Part shown: positions 7,326 to 14,641 of the stretch, piece by piece
Position numbering within the stretch: the first letter of the stretch is position 1
Layout: the number at the start of each line of letters is the position of its first letter
Assembly (NCBI GenBank): GCA_937907415.1
Contig: CALCHY010000357.1
Coordinates: 1 to 22,286, forward strand
From: an uncultured Trueperaceae bacterium
GTDB taxonomy: Bacteria > Deinococcota > Deinococci > Deinococcales > Trueperaceae
Direction: 5' to 3'
DNA length: 22,286 nt
The notes under the pieces: generated by a model
Told to the model about the DNA's origin: nothing
The model's database searches: none
Seen by the model: the letters and a program-made list of their open reading frames with translations, nothing else
Translations under genes and position numbers: made by a program

Positions 7326-8055
7326 ATCCAACCTTAAGGGCCGTCTAGCGTGCGGCGCGGCGCTGCTAGCCACCTGCGCGCTGTTGCTAGCGCCGACCGC
7401 ACTGGCTCAGACCCCAGCCGCGCTCGGCGACCGCGGCGATTACGCCGCCGCGTGGGAGAAGGCAAGCCCAGTGCAGACGGCCGCCATGCAGACGACCGCA
7501 GCACGGGCGGCCTCCGACGAGGTCGTTTACCACCTCGCCATCCAAGGCGCCCCGCTGGCCGAGGAGCTGACGTGGCTTGACCGCGCCGTAACGGCTGGGG
7601 AGGCGGCAGTGAGGCTAGACCCCAGCTCTGCTGCGGCCCTCGTCCAACTCGCGCGCGCCAAGGGCGAAATCGCGCGCCGCTCGGGTGTCCTGCAGAACCT
7701 GGGCGTTGCGCCCGAACTCAAGGCGCTCTTCGACAAGGCACTCCAGCTCGACCCAACCAACGCAGACGCGTTGGTGGGGCTCGCCATGTGGCACCTCGAG
7801 CTGGTCGAGAACGGCGTCGGTTGGTTGTACGGCGGCCGCAAGGAAGCCATCGAACCACTCCTGGTCAAGGGCATCGCCGCCGCACCGCAGCAAGTCAACC
7901 TGCGCGTCGAGTACGCCAGGGCACTGATCGCGTTAGGAAAGCCAGCCGAAGCGCGGGTCCAGTTGGAGGTAGCGCTGAGCCTCCCAACTGCCCGCGCCTC
8001 CGACGAGGTTGAGAAGCAAGATGCCACCGCCATGCTGCAAGGACTAGGCACCTAG
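7270..8055 (+). CDS. Secreted TPR-repeat protein
   Basis: The 261-aa protein has a long N-terminal region, a hydrophobic stretch (about 23-45) and a cleavage site after TALA, so it is probably periplasmic. TPR-like helix pairs follow: AGEAAVRLDPSSAAALVQLARAKGEI, FDKALQLDPTNADALVGLAMWHLEL (about 154-178) and a C-terminal unit ending in ALIALGKPAEARVQLEVAL. The ATG overlaps the end of the barrel gene by 56 bases; GGGAG five bases upstream supports it and no later ATG, GTG or TTG in frame precedes the signal sequence. As last gene of the exporter operon it may be a scaffold for the system, but its partner is unknown. Confidence 0.75.
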   Translation: MAHGKTTPNSASASSSRSESNLKGRLACGAALLATCALLLAPTALAQTPAALGDRGDYAAAWEKASPVQTAAMQTTAARAASDEVVYHLAIQGAPLAEELTWLDRAVTAGEAAVRLDPSSAAALVQLARAKGEIARRSGVLQNLGVAPELKALFDKALQLDPTNADALVGLAMWHLELVENGVGWLYGGRKEAIEPLLVKGIAAAPQQVNLRVEYARALIALGKPAEARVQLEVALSLPTARASDEVEKQDATAMLQGLGT

Positions 8056-8066
8056 GGACTGCGGTG

Positions 8067-8072
8067 TAGAAT
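8067..8072 (+). promoter_or_regulatory. -10 box candidate for the peptide-type ABC genes
   Basis: TAGAAT lies 12 bases after the TPR gene stop and 57 bases before the ATG of the binding protein. No convincing -35 box is visible upstream. It would separate this operon from the exporter operon. Confidence 0.35.
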
Positions 8073-8128
8073 TCGCCTACCCGTCATCCCCGCCGGGCCA
8101 ACAGTCTCGCTCTCACCTTGGAGGCAGC

Positions 8129-9712
8129 ATGCGGTTCAAGCAGTTGGCAGCCCTAATGGTTGCGCTCATAGTCGCTCTTTCGCTGGCGGTGGGCGCCGCC
8201 CAGTCGGCTAGGCAGACCACCCTCGTCATCGGCGGGGACTGGACCGACCTTCTCACCATCGACCCTGGCGTCAGTTACGAGTTCTCTGGCACCGTGGTCA
8301 TCGACAACATCTACGAGCGCCTCGTGAAGTTCGACGGCGCTGACCTCTCCAAGGTCGTGCCAGGCCTCGCCGAGAGCTGGGAGATCGCAGAGCAGGGCGG
8401 TGGCGGCACGAGCATCACCTTCCACCTCAAAGACGCCAACTTCTCGACGGGCCGGCCAGTCAAGTCGTCCGACGTGGTGTTCTCGTTCGAGCGCGCCATC
8501 CAGATCGGTGGGCCGTCGTCGTTCCTCTTCACGGACGTGGCTGGCATGGACATCGGCTCGACCGTTGCGCTCGACGACAAGACCGTCCGCCTCGACCTGC
8601 CGGCCAGCATCAACCCGAGCATCGTCCTCAACCTGCTGACCTTCAACATCGGCGGGATCATGGACCAGGCCGAAGTCGAACCTAACTTCCAGGACGGCGA
8701 TTACGGGCAGGCGTGGTTGAACGATCACTCTGCCGGGTCTGGGCCTTACATGCTCGAACGGTGGGACCGCAGCGCGCAAGTGGTGCTCGTCGCTAACCCC
8801 GAGTACCCAACGCCGGGCAGCATCACGCGCGTCATCATGCGCTACATGCAAGAAGCCAACGCGCAGCGCACGGCGCTTGAGTCTGGCGAGATCGACATCG
8901 CGTGGGATTACACCCCCGAGGCGTTCCAGGCGGCGGAAGCCAATACCAACCTCAAGACCTACAAGACCGATACCTTCCAGATGACCTACCTGGGCCTCAA
9001 CTCTGGCCCAGGCGCACCGTTCGAAGACAACCGCGTGCGCGACGCCGTGCGTTACGCGGTCGACCAGCAGGCCATCATCGACAGCTTGCTGCTCGGCCTC
9101 GGTCGGCGCATGCAGACCGTCATTCCCGCTGGCCTCATGGGCGCAGACACGACCATCTACTACGAGCGCGACGTCGAGAAGGCCAAGTCACTCCTCGCAG
9201 AGGCGGGCGCCACCGGCCTAACCGTCGAGTTCCTCATCCCGACCGGCGCCTGCGGCGGCGGCATCCCGTGCGCCGACCTCGCGGCCAAGGTCCAGGCTGA
9301 CCTGGCAGAGGCGGGCATCACGGCCAACATCAAGCAGACGGTAGCCAGCGAGCTCTACACCATCTACCGCGCCCAAGGGGCACAGATCGTGCTGGCGGCG
9401 TGGAGCCCCGACTACCCCGATCCCGACGGCAACGCCACGCCACTCTCCAATTACGACGCGTCCTCGATCGCCTGGCGCAACGCGTGGAACAACCCGGAGG
9501 CCGGGCGTCTAGCCACCGAGGGCGCCACCACCATCGACCCGGCCGTTCGGGCCGAGATCTACGGTCGGCTCACGCGGCTCGTCGCAACCGAGGGTCCGTA
9601 CACGATGCTGTACCAGCCGTACAAGCCGATCGTCACCTCGGCCAAGGTCGAGGGGTTCGTTCGCAGCGCAGGCGGCGACGTCGAACTCGACCGCATCAGC
9701 AAGCTCCCCTGA
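8129..9712 (+). CDS. ABC transporter substrate-binding protein, peptide/nickel type (SBP_bac_5)
   Basis: The 527-aa protein has a signal peptide (MRFKQLAALMVALIVALSLA, ending near GAAQ) and the full SBP_bac_5 body. Family segments include YEFSGTVVIDNIYERLVKFD, VPGLAESWEI, the KSSDVVFSFERA stretch, GSGPYMLERW and VRDAVRYAVDQQAII. It captures an oligopeptide or similar solute in the periplasm and delivers it to the permeases encoded downstream. GGAGG is four bases before the ATG. A strong hairpin follows the gene, probably allowing more binding protein than permease to be made. The exact substrate cannot be read from sequence. Confidence 0.93.
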   Translation: MRFKQLAALMVALIVALSLAVGAAQSARQTTLVIGGDWTDLLTIDPGVSYEFSGTVVIDNIYERLVKFDGADLSKVVPGLAESWEIAEQGGGGTSITFHLKDANFSTGRPVKSSDVVFSFERAIQIGGPSSFLFTDVAGMDIGSTVALDDKTVRLDLPASINPSIVLNLLTFNIGGIMDQAEVEPNFQDGDYGQAWLNDHSAGSGPYMLERWDRSAQVVLVANPEYPTPGSITRVIMRYMQEANAQRTALESGEIDIAWDYTPEAFQAAEANTNLKTYKTDTFQMTYLGLNSGPGAPFEDNRVRDAVRYAVDQQAIIDSLLLGLGRRMQTVIPAGLMGADTTIYYERDVEKAKSLLAEAGATGLTVEFLIPTGACGGGIPCADLAAKVQADLAEAGITANIKQTVASELYTIYRAQGAQIVLAAWSPDYPDPDGNATPLSNYDASSIAWRNAWNNPEAGRLATEGATTIDPAVRAEIYGRLTRLVATEGPYTMLYQPYKPIVTSAKVEGFVRSAGGDVELDRISKLP

Positions 9713-9747
9713 TCTCGGCGGGCACTACTTGAACTCGAGCCACCCAC

Positions 9748-9775
9748 GGGAGGGCCCCGGCTACCGGGCCCTCCC
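9748..9775 (+). terminator. Intercistronic hairpin between binding protein and permease genes
   Basis: GGGAGGGCCC (9748-9757) and GGGCCCTCCC (9766-9775) form a perfect 10-bp stem over an eight-base loop, and GG/CC inside the loop may extend it. The following bases are not T-rich, so it is more likely a partial terminator or an mRNA 3'-end stabiliser than a full stop. Confidence 0.6.
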
Positions 9776-9799
9776 TTACCGTTCGGCCAAGGAGCTCCG

Positions 9800-10807
9800 G
9801 TGCTAGCGTTCCTGTTGCGACGCGTCGGCTCCCTCGTCTTCGTGGTGTGGGGCGTCGGCTTCGCCGCCTTCTTCATCTCGCAGGTAGTGCCAGCAGACCC
9901 GGCAGCGGCGGCGCTCGGCAACAACGCGCGCCCCGCGCAAGTGGCTGCTTACCGTGAAAAACGCGGCCTCGACAAGCCGCCGTGGCAGCAGTACCTGCTC
10001 TACATGCGCTCGCTGGCAACGGGCGACCTCGGGCGCTCGCTGCGCACGGGCAGGCCGATATTGAACGACTTGCGGGACTTCTTCCCCGCCACCTTCGAGC
10101 TGACCATCGCCGCCATGCTCTTCGCCTTGGCGCTTGGCATTCCGGCCGGGATAGTCGCCGCCGTCAAGCAAGACGGGCCTCTAGACCTCGGCGTTAGGAC
10201 ACTCGCGCTGGTTGGGGGCGCTACGCCCGTCTATTGGCTGGCGATTCTCATGCTGCAACTCTTTCACGCGAAACTCGGCTGGCTGCCTGGGCCCGGTAGG
10301 CTCGACGCCTACCTCTTGGCCCCACCACGCGTGACCGGCATCCTTACGCTCGACGCGCTGCTGGCGGGCGACTGGGAAGTACTCGGCGACGCGCTGCGCC
10401 ACCTACTGCTGCCAGCGCTAGTGCTTGGGGCATTCTCCACCGCTCTCGTTGCACGCATGGTGCGCAGCGCCATGCTCGAGGTGCTGTCTCAAGACTTCGT
10501 GCGCACCGCCAAGGCCAAGGGCCTGCCCGACACCAAGGTCGTGCTCAAGCACGCGTTACGCAACGCTGCATTGCCCGTGCTCACCGTCCTAGGCAGCCTG
10601 CTCGGAGCGCTCCTGACGGGTGCCGTACTGACCGAAACCATCTTCTCGTGGCCCGGCCTCGGCTCGTACGCCACCGCCAGCGCAACCGCGCTCGACTTCC
10701 CGGCCGTCATGGGAGTAACGCTCATCGCCGGGCTGGCGTACAGCGTCATCAATCTCTTGGTAGATGTCCTGTACGTCGTATTCGACCCTAGGATCGCGTA
10801 CGCATGA
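9800..10807 (+). CDS. ABC transporter permease, DppB/OppB type
   Basis: The 335-aa inner-membrane protein begins MLAFLLRRVGSLVFVVWGVG, the standard DppB start. It has the family segment PADPAAAALGNNARP near the front, about six helices, and the ATPase-docking EAA loop EVLSQDFVRTAKAKGLPDTK followed by HALRNAALPVL (about 230-260). It forms half of the channel with the next gene. The start is GTG at 9800 with AAGGAG five bases upstream. Its stop overlaps the next start (ATGA), so the two permeases are translationally coupled. No ATPase gene follows. Confidence 0.93.
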   Translation: MLAFLLRRVGSLVFVVWGVGFAAFFISQVVPADPAAAALGNNARPAQVAAYREKRGLDKPPWQQYLLYMRSLATGDLGRSLRTGRPILNDLRDFFPATFELTIAAMLFALALGIPAGIVAAVKQDGPLDLGVRTLALVGGATPVYWLAILMLQLFHAKLGWLPGPGRLDAYLLAPPRVTGILTLDALLAGDWEVLGDALRHLLLPALVLGAFSTALVARMVRSAMLEVLSQDFVRTAKAKGLPDTKVVLKHALRNAALPVLTVLGSLLGALLTGAVLTETIFSWPGLGSYATASATALDFPAVMGVTLIAGLAYSVINLLVDVLYVVFDPRIAYA

Positions 10808-11673
10808 CGGCGCGAGCAACGGGCCGCCAGCCCCTCATCCGCAACAAGGCCGTGAGGCGCTTCCTCCGGAACCCTGGAACCGTCATCGGCACCATCTTGA
10901 CCGTGTTGCTCGTCCTGATTGCCATCCTCGCCCCGTACCTGGCCAGCGACCCGCTCGCTCAGGACCTAAGCGCCAGGCTGAAGCCGCCGAGCGCCCAGCA
11001 CTTCTTCGGCACTGACCAGTTGGGCCGCGACGTCTGGTCGCGCGTCGTGTTCGGGTCGCGCATCTCCTTGCGCATCGGCTTGACGGTAGTGGCCGTCTCC
11101 CTGATCGTCGGCAGCCTCGTCGGGTTGCTTGCAGGCATCTTCGGCGGAGTCGTCGACGAGGTGGCCATGCGCATCACCGACATTTTCTTCGCGTTCCCCG
11201 CCCTCATCTTGGCGATGGCCATCGCTGGCGCCCTCGGGCCTAGCCTCGCGAACCTGATCATCGCCGTCGCCGCCGTGTCTTGGCCTTACTACGCGCGCCT
11301 CTTGCGCGCCCAGGTCCTTAGCCTCAAGACGCTCGACTTCGTCGACGCGTCGCGCGCGCTCGGAGCTGGGCGCTGGCGTCAGGCCCTCAAGCACATACTG
11401 CCCAATGCGCTGACGCCCCTGCTGGTGCAGGCGAGCTTCGACGTCGGCGGCGCCATCCTCACGGCGGCCGGCCTCGGGTTCATCGGCTTCGGCGCCCAAC
11501 CACCCACCCCTGAGTGGGGCGCCGTCGTGTCTGAGACGCGGTCGTTCATCGCCGAGGCGCCGTGGGCGTCCTCCGCGCCCGCCCTCGCCATCCTCCTCAC
11601 GGTGCTTGCCTTCAACCTCCTGGGCGATGGGCTGCGCGACGTGCTCGACCCACGCGGCAGGCGCCGCGGTTGA
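10804..11673 (+). CDS. ABC transporter permease, DppC/OppC type
   Basis: The 289-aa inner-membrane protein has the DppC layout: a short cytoplasmic start with RRFLRNPGTVIGTIL, the periplasmic segment PPSAQHFFGTDQLGRDVWSR (about 59-78), five further helices, and the EAA loop SLKTLDFVDASRALGAGRWR with HILPNALTPLLV (about 175-200). It pairs with the DppB-type permease. The ATG overlaps the upstream stop codon. Its own stop lies only three bases from the stop of the convergent GH31 gene, leaving no room for a separate terminator. Confidence 0.93.
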   Translation: MTARATGRQPLIRNKAVRRFLRNPGTVIGTILTVLLVLIAILAPYLASDPLAQDLSARLKPPSAQHFFGTDQLGRDVWSRVVFGSRISLRIGLTVVAVSLIVGSLVGLLAGIFGGVVDEVAMRITDIFFAFPALILAMAIAGALGPSLANLIIAVAAVSWPYYARLLRAQVLSLKTLDFVDASRALGAGRWRQALKHILPNALTPLLVQASFDVGGAILTAAGLGFIGFGAQPPTPEWGAVVSETRSFIAEAPWASSAPALAILLTVLAFNLLGDGLRDVLDPRGRRRG

Positions 11674-11676
11674 CCC

Positions 11677-13884
11677 CTAATCCTCGCGGTCGAACAGCCC
11701 AGGCTGCCCAACTGGCGCGGGCACCTCGACCCAGGTGCCGGCGCCAGCAGCGTAAGCGACGCCTGTCCAGCGATGCCGCCAAGCGCCACTGCCAGCCGGA
11801 AGGTAAGCACGCACGCTGCTCGACTCCGCCTGCAGCACCGGGGCAACCAACAGGTCCGGGCCCAAGAAGAACTGTTCGGTGAGGTCGGCGCACTGCGGGT
11901 CGCCTGGGTACTGCAGCCACGGGTGGCGCACGACCGGCATGCCGGTCGCGGCAGCCTGCGCCATCAGTTCTCGGCGCAAGTCGACCCACCCAGCGTGCAG
12001 GCTGCTCGCGTGCGCGAACGCATCACGCGTCTCGGCCGTCGAGTAGACCTGAACGTTGTGCTGCGGGCGGTTGCCCTCGTGGCTGCGGAGCACGGCCGTG
12101 AACGCCATGAGTTCCCCCCAGCGCGCGAGGAGTTCGGGCGTGCGCACGGTGATGGGCAGTGGCGGGAGCGTCGAGGTGTAACCTCCAACGTCGCCGTGGT
12201 TGAGCGCAAAGCCGGAGAAGCCGCCGGACAGTAGCCCGGTCAGGGCGCTTGCCAGACCGTCGAAGCGGTCCCAAGTCACGCACTGGTCCCCCAACCAGAA
12301 CAGCCCGGCGTTGCCTGGGCTGCGCGTGAAGCCGGAGCGGAAGAACGTCACGTAATCGCCCGCCGTGCCGCCGCTCAGCTCCGCCACGCGGCCGCGAAGG
12401 TCGCGGTTGAACGCTGCCCACGCCTCCGGGTAGTGGTTGTGCCACGTGAGCGCCGTGCCGCCGTCAAGGTGCGCGTCGAGGGGCAGCCCCTCGCCGAAGT
12501 CGGCCATCCAGCCCGAAGTACCGCTCTCGCTCAGGTTCTGGGCGAGAGCCTCCAGGTACCAGGCGCGCGCCTCCGGGTTGGAGAGATCGATCAAGCCAGC
12601 TTCGAAGTCGCCCTGGTCGGTCAGGTACGTCGCACCGCTCGCCGTCTTGACGAAGAAACCGGCGGCGTCAGCGGCTTCGAAGAGTCCCGGCTTGCCACCT
12701 GGCCGGTCGGCCGTAGGCGCCAGGAATGGGTTCACGTAAGTCAGTATGCGAACACCGAGGCGCGCCAGGCGCTCGCGCATGCCGTGCCAGTCGGGGTACC
12801 GCTCCTCGTCGCGCTGCCAATCCCACCACAGCCGCGTTCCGAACGGCACTTGCCGGTTGCCCACCCAGTCCTGCAGCCACACACCGGCCAACTTGGCGCC
12901 CACCGCCACCAGGTCGGTGACGGCCTGCTCGACCTTGTCGTTACCGCCTTGCAGCCCGACGATGGCGCCGCCGTGAACCCAGTCCGGCAGCGCAGGCATG
13001 CGGCCAGTCGTGCGCGTGTGCAGTTCGAGCAACTCTGCCGGCGCTTCGGCGCAGTATGCAAGCGCCCGCAGTTCGGCGGCGTAAACGCGCACGCTGCCGA
13101 CTCCCGGCCGCCGCAGGTCGAAGCGCGCAGGCTCCGTGTTGCGCAGCATCAGGCCGCACAGTTCCGTGGTGACAAGACCCGGCACCGGGGCATAAGTACT
13201 CCACCAGTCGCCGCCCGCACCCCCGAAGGTCTCCGTGTAGCGCGTGAGGGGTTGCGCGCCGCGGCCGACGCCCTGTTCTGCCGTGAGGATAGGCACCGCC
13301 CGCCCGCGCATGTCTAGGTAAGTAAACTGCGCCCCGAAACCGAAGACGCCCACGTTTGGCGGCTGCTCCCAAAAGAGCTCGGTGAAGTAGCTGCTGTCGG
13401 CGCCGGGTGGTGGCAGCAGGCCGACTTCCACGCCGCAGCGCCGACCGTCGATGTCAACGAGGCGCAGTTCGTATGCGAGGTCCGGAGTTCCCTCGCTTAC
13501 CGCGGGATTCAGGCCATTCGGAGCGACGATGAGGTAGCCGCGCAGCAACACGGCGGGGCGGTCATCGACAGTCACCTCATCGACGCTGGCCAGCCACTGG
13601 TGGCGATAGCGCACGTCGAGTTTCTCTAGCGGGCGGAGGTGACCAGCGCGGCCGGTAGCGCGGTAACTCCCTTGCGCCGCAGCCAGCCAGGCTCGTCCGG
13701 GCAGCGAGCGGAAGACCGCCCGGCTACTGCCCGTCCTCACAAGGAGTTGCGCCGTTGGCTCGGCGCGCAGCTCGAGAGCGAAGGCCCCGAAACGCCAAGC
13801 GCGCCCGCCTACGGCCGGTGCAACGGCAAGGCGGCCAGGCCGTGTGGCCAGTCTGCTGGTAGCGAAGGGGAACGTGGAGACCAC
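11677..13884 (-). CDS. yihQ: Sulfoquinovosidase, glycoside hydrolase family 31 (YihQ-like)
   Basis: This GH31 enzyme probably releases sulfoquinovose from its glycosides (for example sulfoquinovosyl glycerol from plant or cyanobacterial sulfolipid). Counting from the GTG at 13884 (735 aa), the nucleophile is Asp462 in WMADFGEGLP and the acid/base is Asp533 in WLGDQ. All residues that bind the sulfonate in E. coli YihQ are present with the same spacing: Gln312 (LQGG), Gln338 (QDW), Arg351 and Trp354 (FGTRLWW), and Tyr569 (DVGGY). The YihQ-like segment RGRAVPILTAEQGVGRG is also present. No signal peptide is seen, so it is probably cytoplasmic. I prefer this GTG because GGAG lies nine bases upstream; a GTG at 13917 without such a site would add 11 residues. 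No other sulfoquinovose genes are nearby. Confidence 0.88.
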   Translation of the reverse strand: MVSTFPFATSRLATRPGRLAVAPAVGGRAWRFGAFALELRAEPTAQLLVRTGSSRAVFRSLPGRAWLAAAQGSYRATGRAGHLRPLEKLDVRYRHQWLASVDEVTVDDRPAVLLRGYLIVAPNGLNPAVSEGTPDLAYELRLVDIDGRRCGVEVGLLPPPGADSSYFTELFWEQPPNVGVFGFGAQFTYLDMRGRAVPILTAEQGVGRGAQPLTRYTETFGGAGGDWWSTYAPVPGLVTTELCGLMLRNTEPARFDLRRPGVGSVRVYAAELRALAYCAEAPAELLELHTRTTGRMPALPDWVHGGAIVGLQGGNDKVEQAVTDLVAVGAKLAGVWLQDWVGNRQVPFGTRLWWDWQRDEERYPDWHGMRERLARLGVRILTYVNPFLAPTADRPGGKPGLFEAADAAGFFVKTASGATYLTDQGDFEAGLIDLSNPEARAWYLEALAQNLSESGTSGWMADFGEGLPLDAHLDGGTALTWHNHYPEAWAAFNRDLRGRVAELSGGTAGDYVTFFRSGFTRSPGNAGLFWLGDQCVTWDRFDGLASALTGLLSGGFSGFALNHGDVGGYTSTLPPLPITVRTPELLARWGELMAFTAVLRSHEGNRPQHNVQVYSTAETRDAFAHASSLHAGWVDLRRELMAQAAATGMPVVRHPWLQYPGDPQCADLTEQFFLGPDLLVAPVLQAESSSVRAYLPAGSGAWRHRWTGVAYAAGAGTWVEVPAPVGQPGLFDRED

Positions 13885-13930
13885 GTTGGCCCGCTCCGAC
13901 CGGCTGCCAGGCGACACCGCCGTGCGCGCG

Positions 13931-14098
13931 TTAGCCGCGCCTGCCGCGGTTCATGCCCTGCATCGCACCGATGGCCATACCGAACGCTACCGCGGACAAG
14001 AAGTAGTAGACGGGCCCGCCGCCCTGCAGCGCGCGCCACAGCAAGTAGGCGCCGATGGCGAGAAACACGACGAGCAGCACTATCGGTGTTGGCTTCAC
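13931..14098 (-). CDS. Small two-helix membrane protein, unknown function
   Basis: The 55-aa protein has two likely membrane helices (about 5-23 and 28-47) separated by ALQGGGP and ends in NRGRRG. I do not recognise a family. GTG at 14098 is chosen since GGAGG lies eight bases upstream; a TTG at 14113 would overlap that site. It lies 70 bases after the guanidinium exporter gene and 46 bases before the sulfoquinovosidase gene on the same strand, so all three could share a transcript. Confidence 0.6.
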   Translation of the reverse strand: MKPTPIVLLVVFLAIGAYLLWRALQGGGPVYYFLSAVAFGMAIGAMQGMNRGRRG

Positions 14099-14168
14099 GC
14101 AGGCGACCTCCAAGTAGAGCCGCTACTGCGGCCGTTAGCCGTGAAGGTATCACGCATGGCCGCTAGCC

Positions 14169-14483
14169 TCACCGCACCACCTTGAGGAGGGCTATGCACG
14201 AGACTAGGCCGAAGAGCAGGAAGGCGCGCGGCCATGAGAACGCCTCTGCGCCCGTAGCCATTGACACGACCACCGCAACGGTGGCGCCGATTCCGACCCA
14301 TACTGCGTAAGAGGTGCCGGTGGGGAGCGTCTTCATGGCGTAGGCAAGGCCGCCCATGCTTATCGCTAGCGCGACGAAGAACACCACGGCCGGCCACAGC
14401 TTCGTTAGGCCAGCCGAGCGGCCGAGCGCCGTCGCCCACACGGCCTCGAACAACCCTGAGACGATCAAAACGACCCACGCCAT
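14169..14483 (-). CDS. SMR family guanidinium exporter (Gdx/SugE type)
   Basis: The 104-aa inner-membrane protein has four helices and works as an antiparallel dimer that exchanges protons for guanidinium. The essential Glu13 and Trp16 lie in GLFEAVWA, and the Gdx-type segment AMKTLPTGTSYAVWVGIGA spans about 49-67, closer to SugE than to the multidrug EmrE branch. A guanidine-III riboswitch directly upstream independently supports guanidinium as substrate. GGAGG is six bases before the ATG and only a few bases after the riboswitch, so control is probably at translation. Confidence 0.92.
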   Translation of the reverse strand: MAWVVLIVSGLFEAVWATALGRSAGLTKLWPAVVFFVALAISMGGLAYAMKTLPTGTSYAVWVGIGATVAVVVSMATGAEAFSWPRAFLLFGLVSCIALLKVVR

Positions 14484-14497
14484 GATGAACCTCCATG

Positions 14498-14539
14498 GCG
14501 ACGTCTTGTCTTCACCGGGTACGTCGCGCTCGTCCGGGG
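14498..14539 (-). ncRNA. Guanidine-III riboswitch (ykkC-III)
   Basis: Read on the minus strand, the core starts CCGGACGAG (from 14537), has ACCCGG in the middle, then GACAAGAC, and ends CGTCGC (14498). The class III pseudoknot is complete: CCGG (14534-14537) pairs with CCGG (14515-14518), and the loop GCGACGT (14521-14527) pairs with ACGTCGC (14498-14504). Relative to the class III sequence I recall from the solved structure, one base pair differs on both sides, a compensatory change. It ends a few bases before the Shine-Dalgarno of the Gdx gene. Confidence 0.9.
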
Positions 14540-14562
14540 CCGAACATGGTGGCCGAGTTGGG

Positions 14563-14571
14563 ATGCTAGCA
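14563..14571 (-). promoter_or_regulatory. Extended -10 promoter candidate for the guanidine riboswitch and exporter
   Basis: TGCTAGCAT on the minus strand fits an extended -10 element (TGn-TAnnnT). Transcription would start near 14556, placing the riboswitch core about 17 bases into the leader. No good -35 box at standard spacing was found. Confidence 0.4.
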
Positions 14572-14641
14572 CGCCGACCCAGGGACCTAGTTCAAGCGTG
14601 CTAGGAACGCCAGCACGTTGCGGGTGAACGCCGTGGCAGCC

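Noticed and set aside
11670..11680. Possible bidirectional terminator between the convergent permease and GH31 genes
   Set aside because: Only three bases separate the stop codons and no stem-loop with a T-tract is visible.
12433..13317. Plus-strand ORF of 294 codons within the GH31 gene
   Set aside because: Antisense to a well-conserved GH31 enzyme with all catalytic residues; translation has no recognisable domain.
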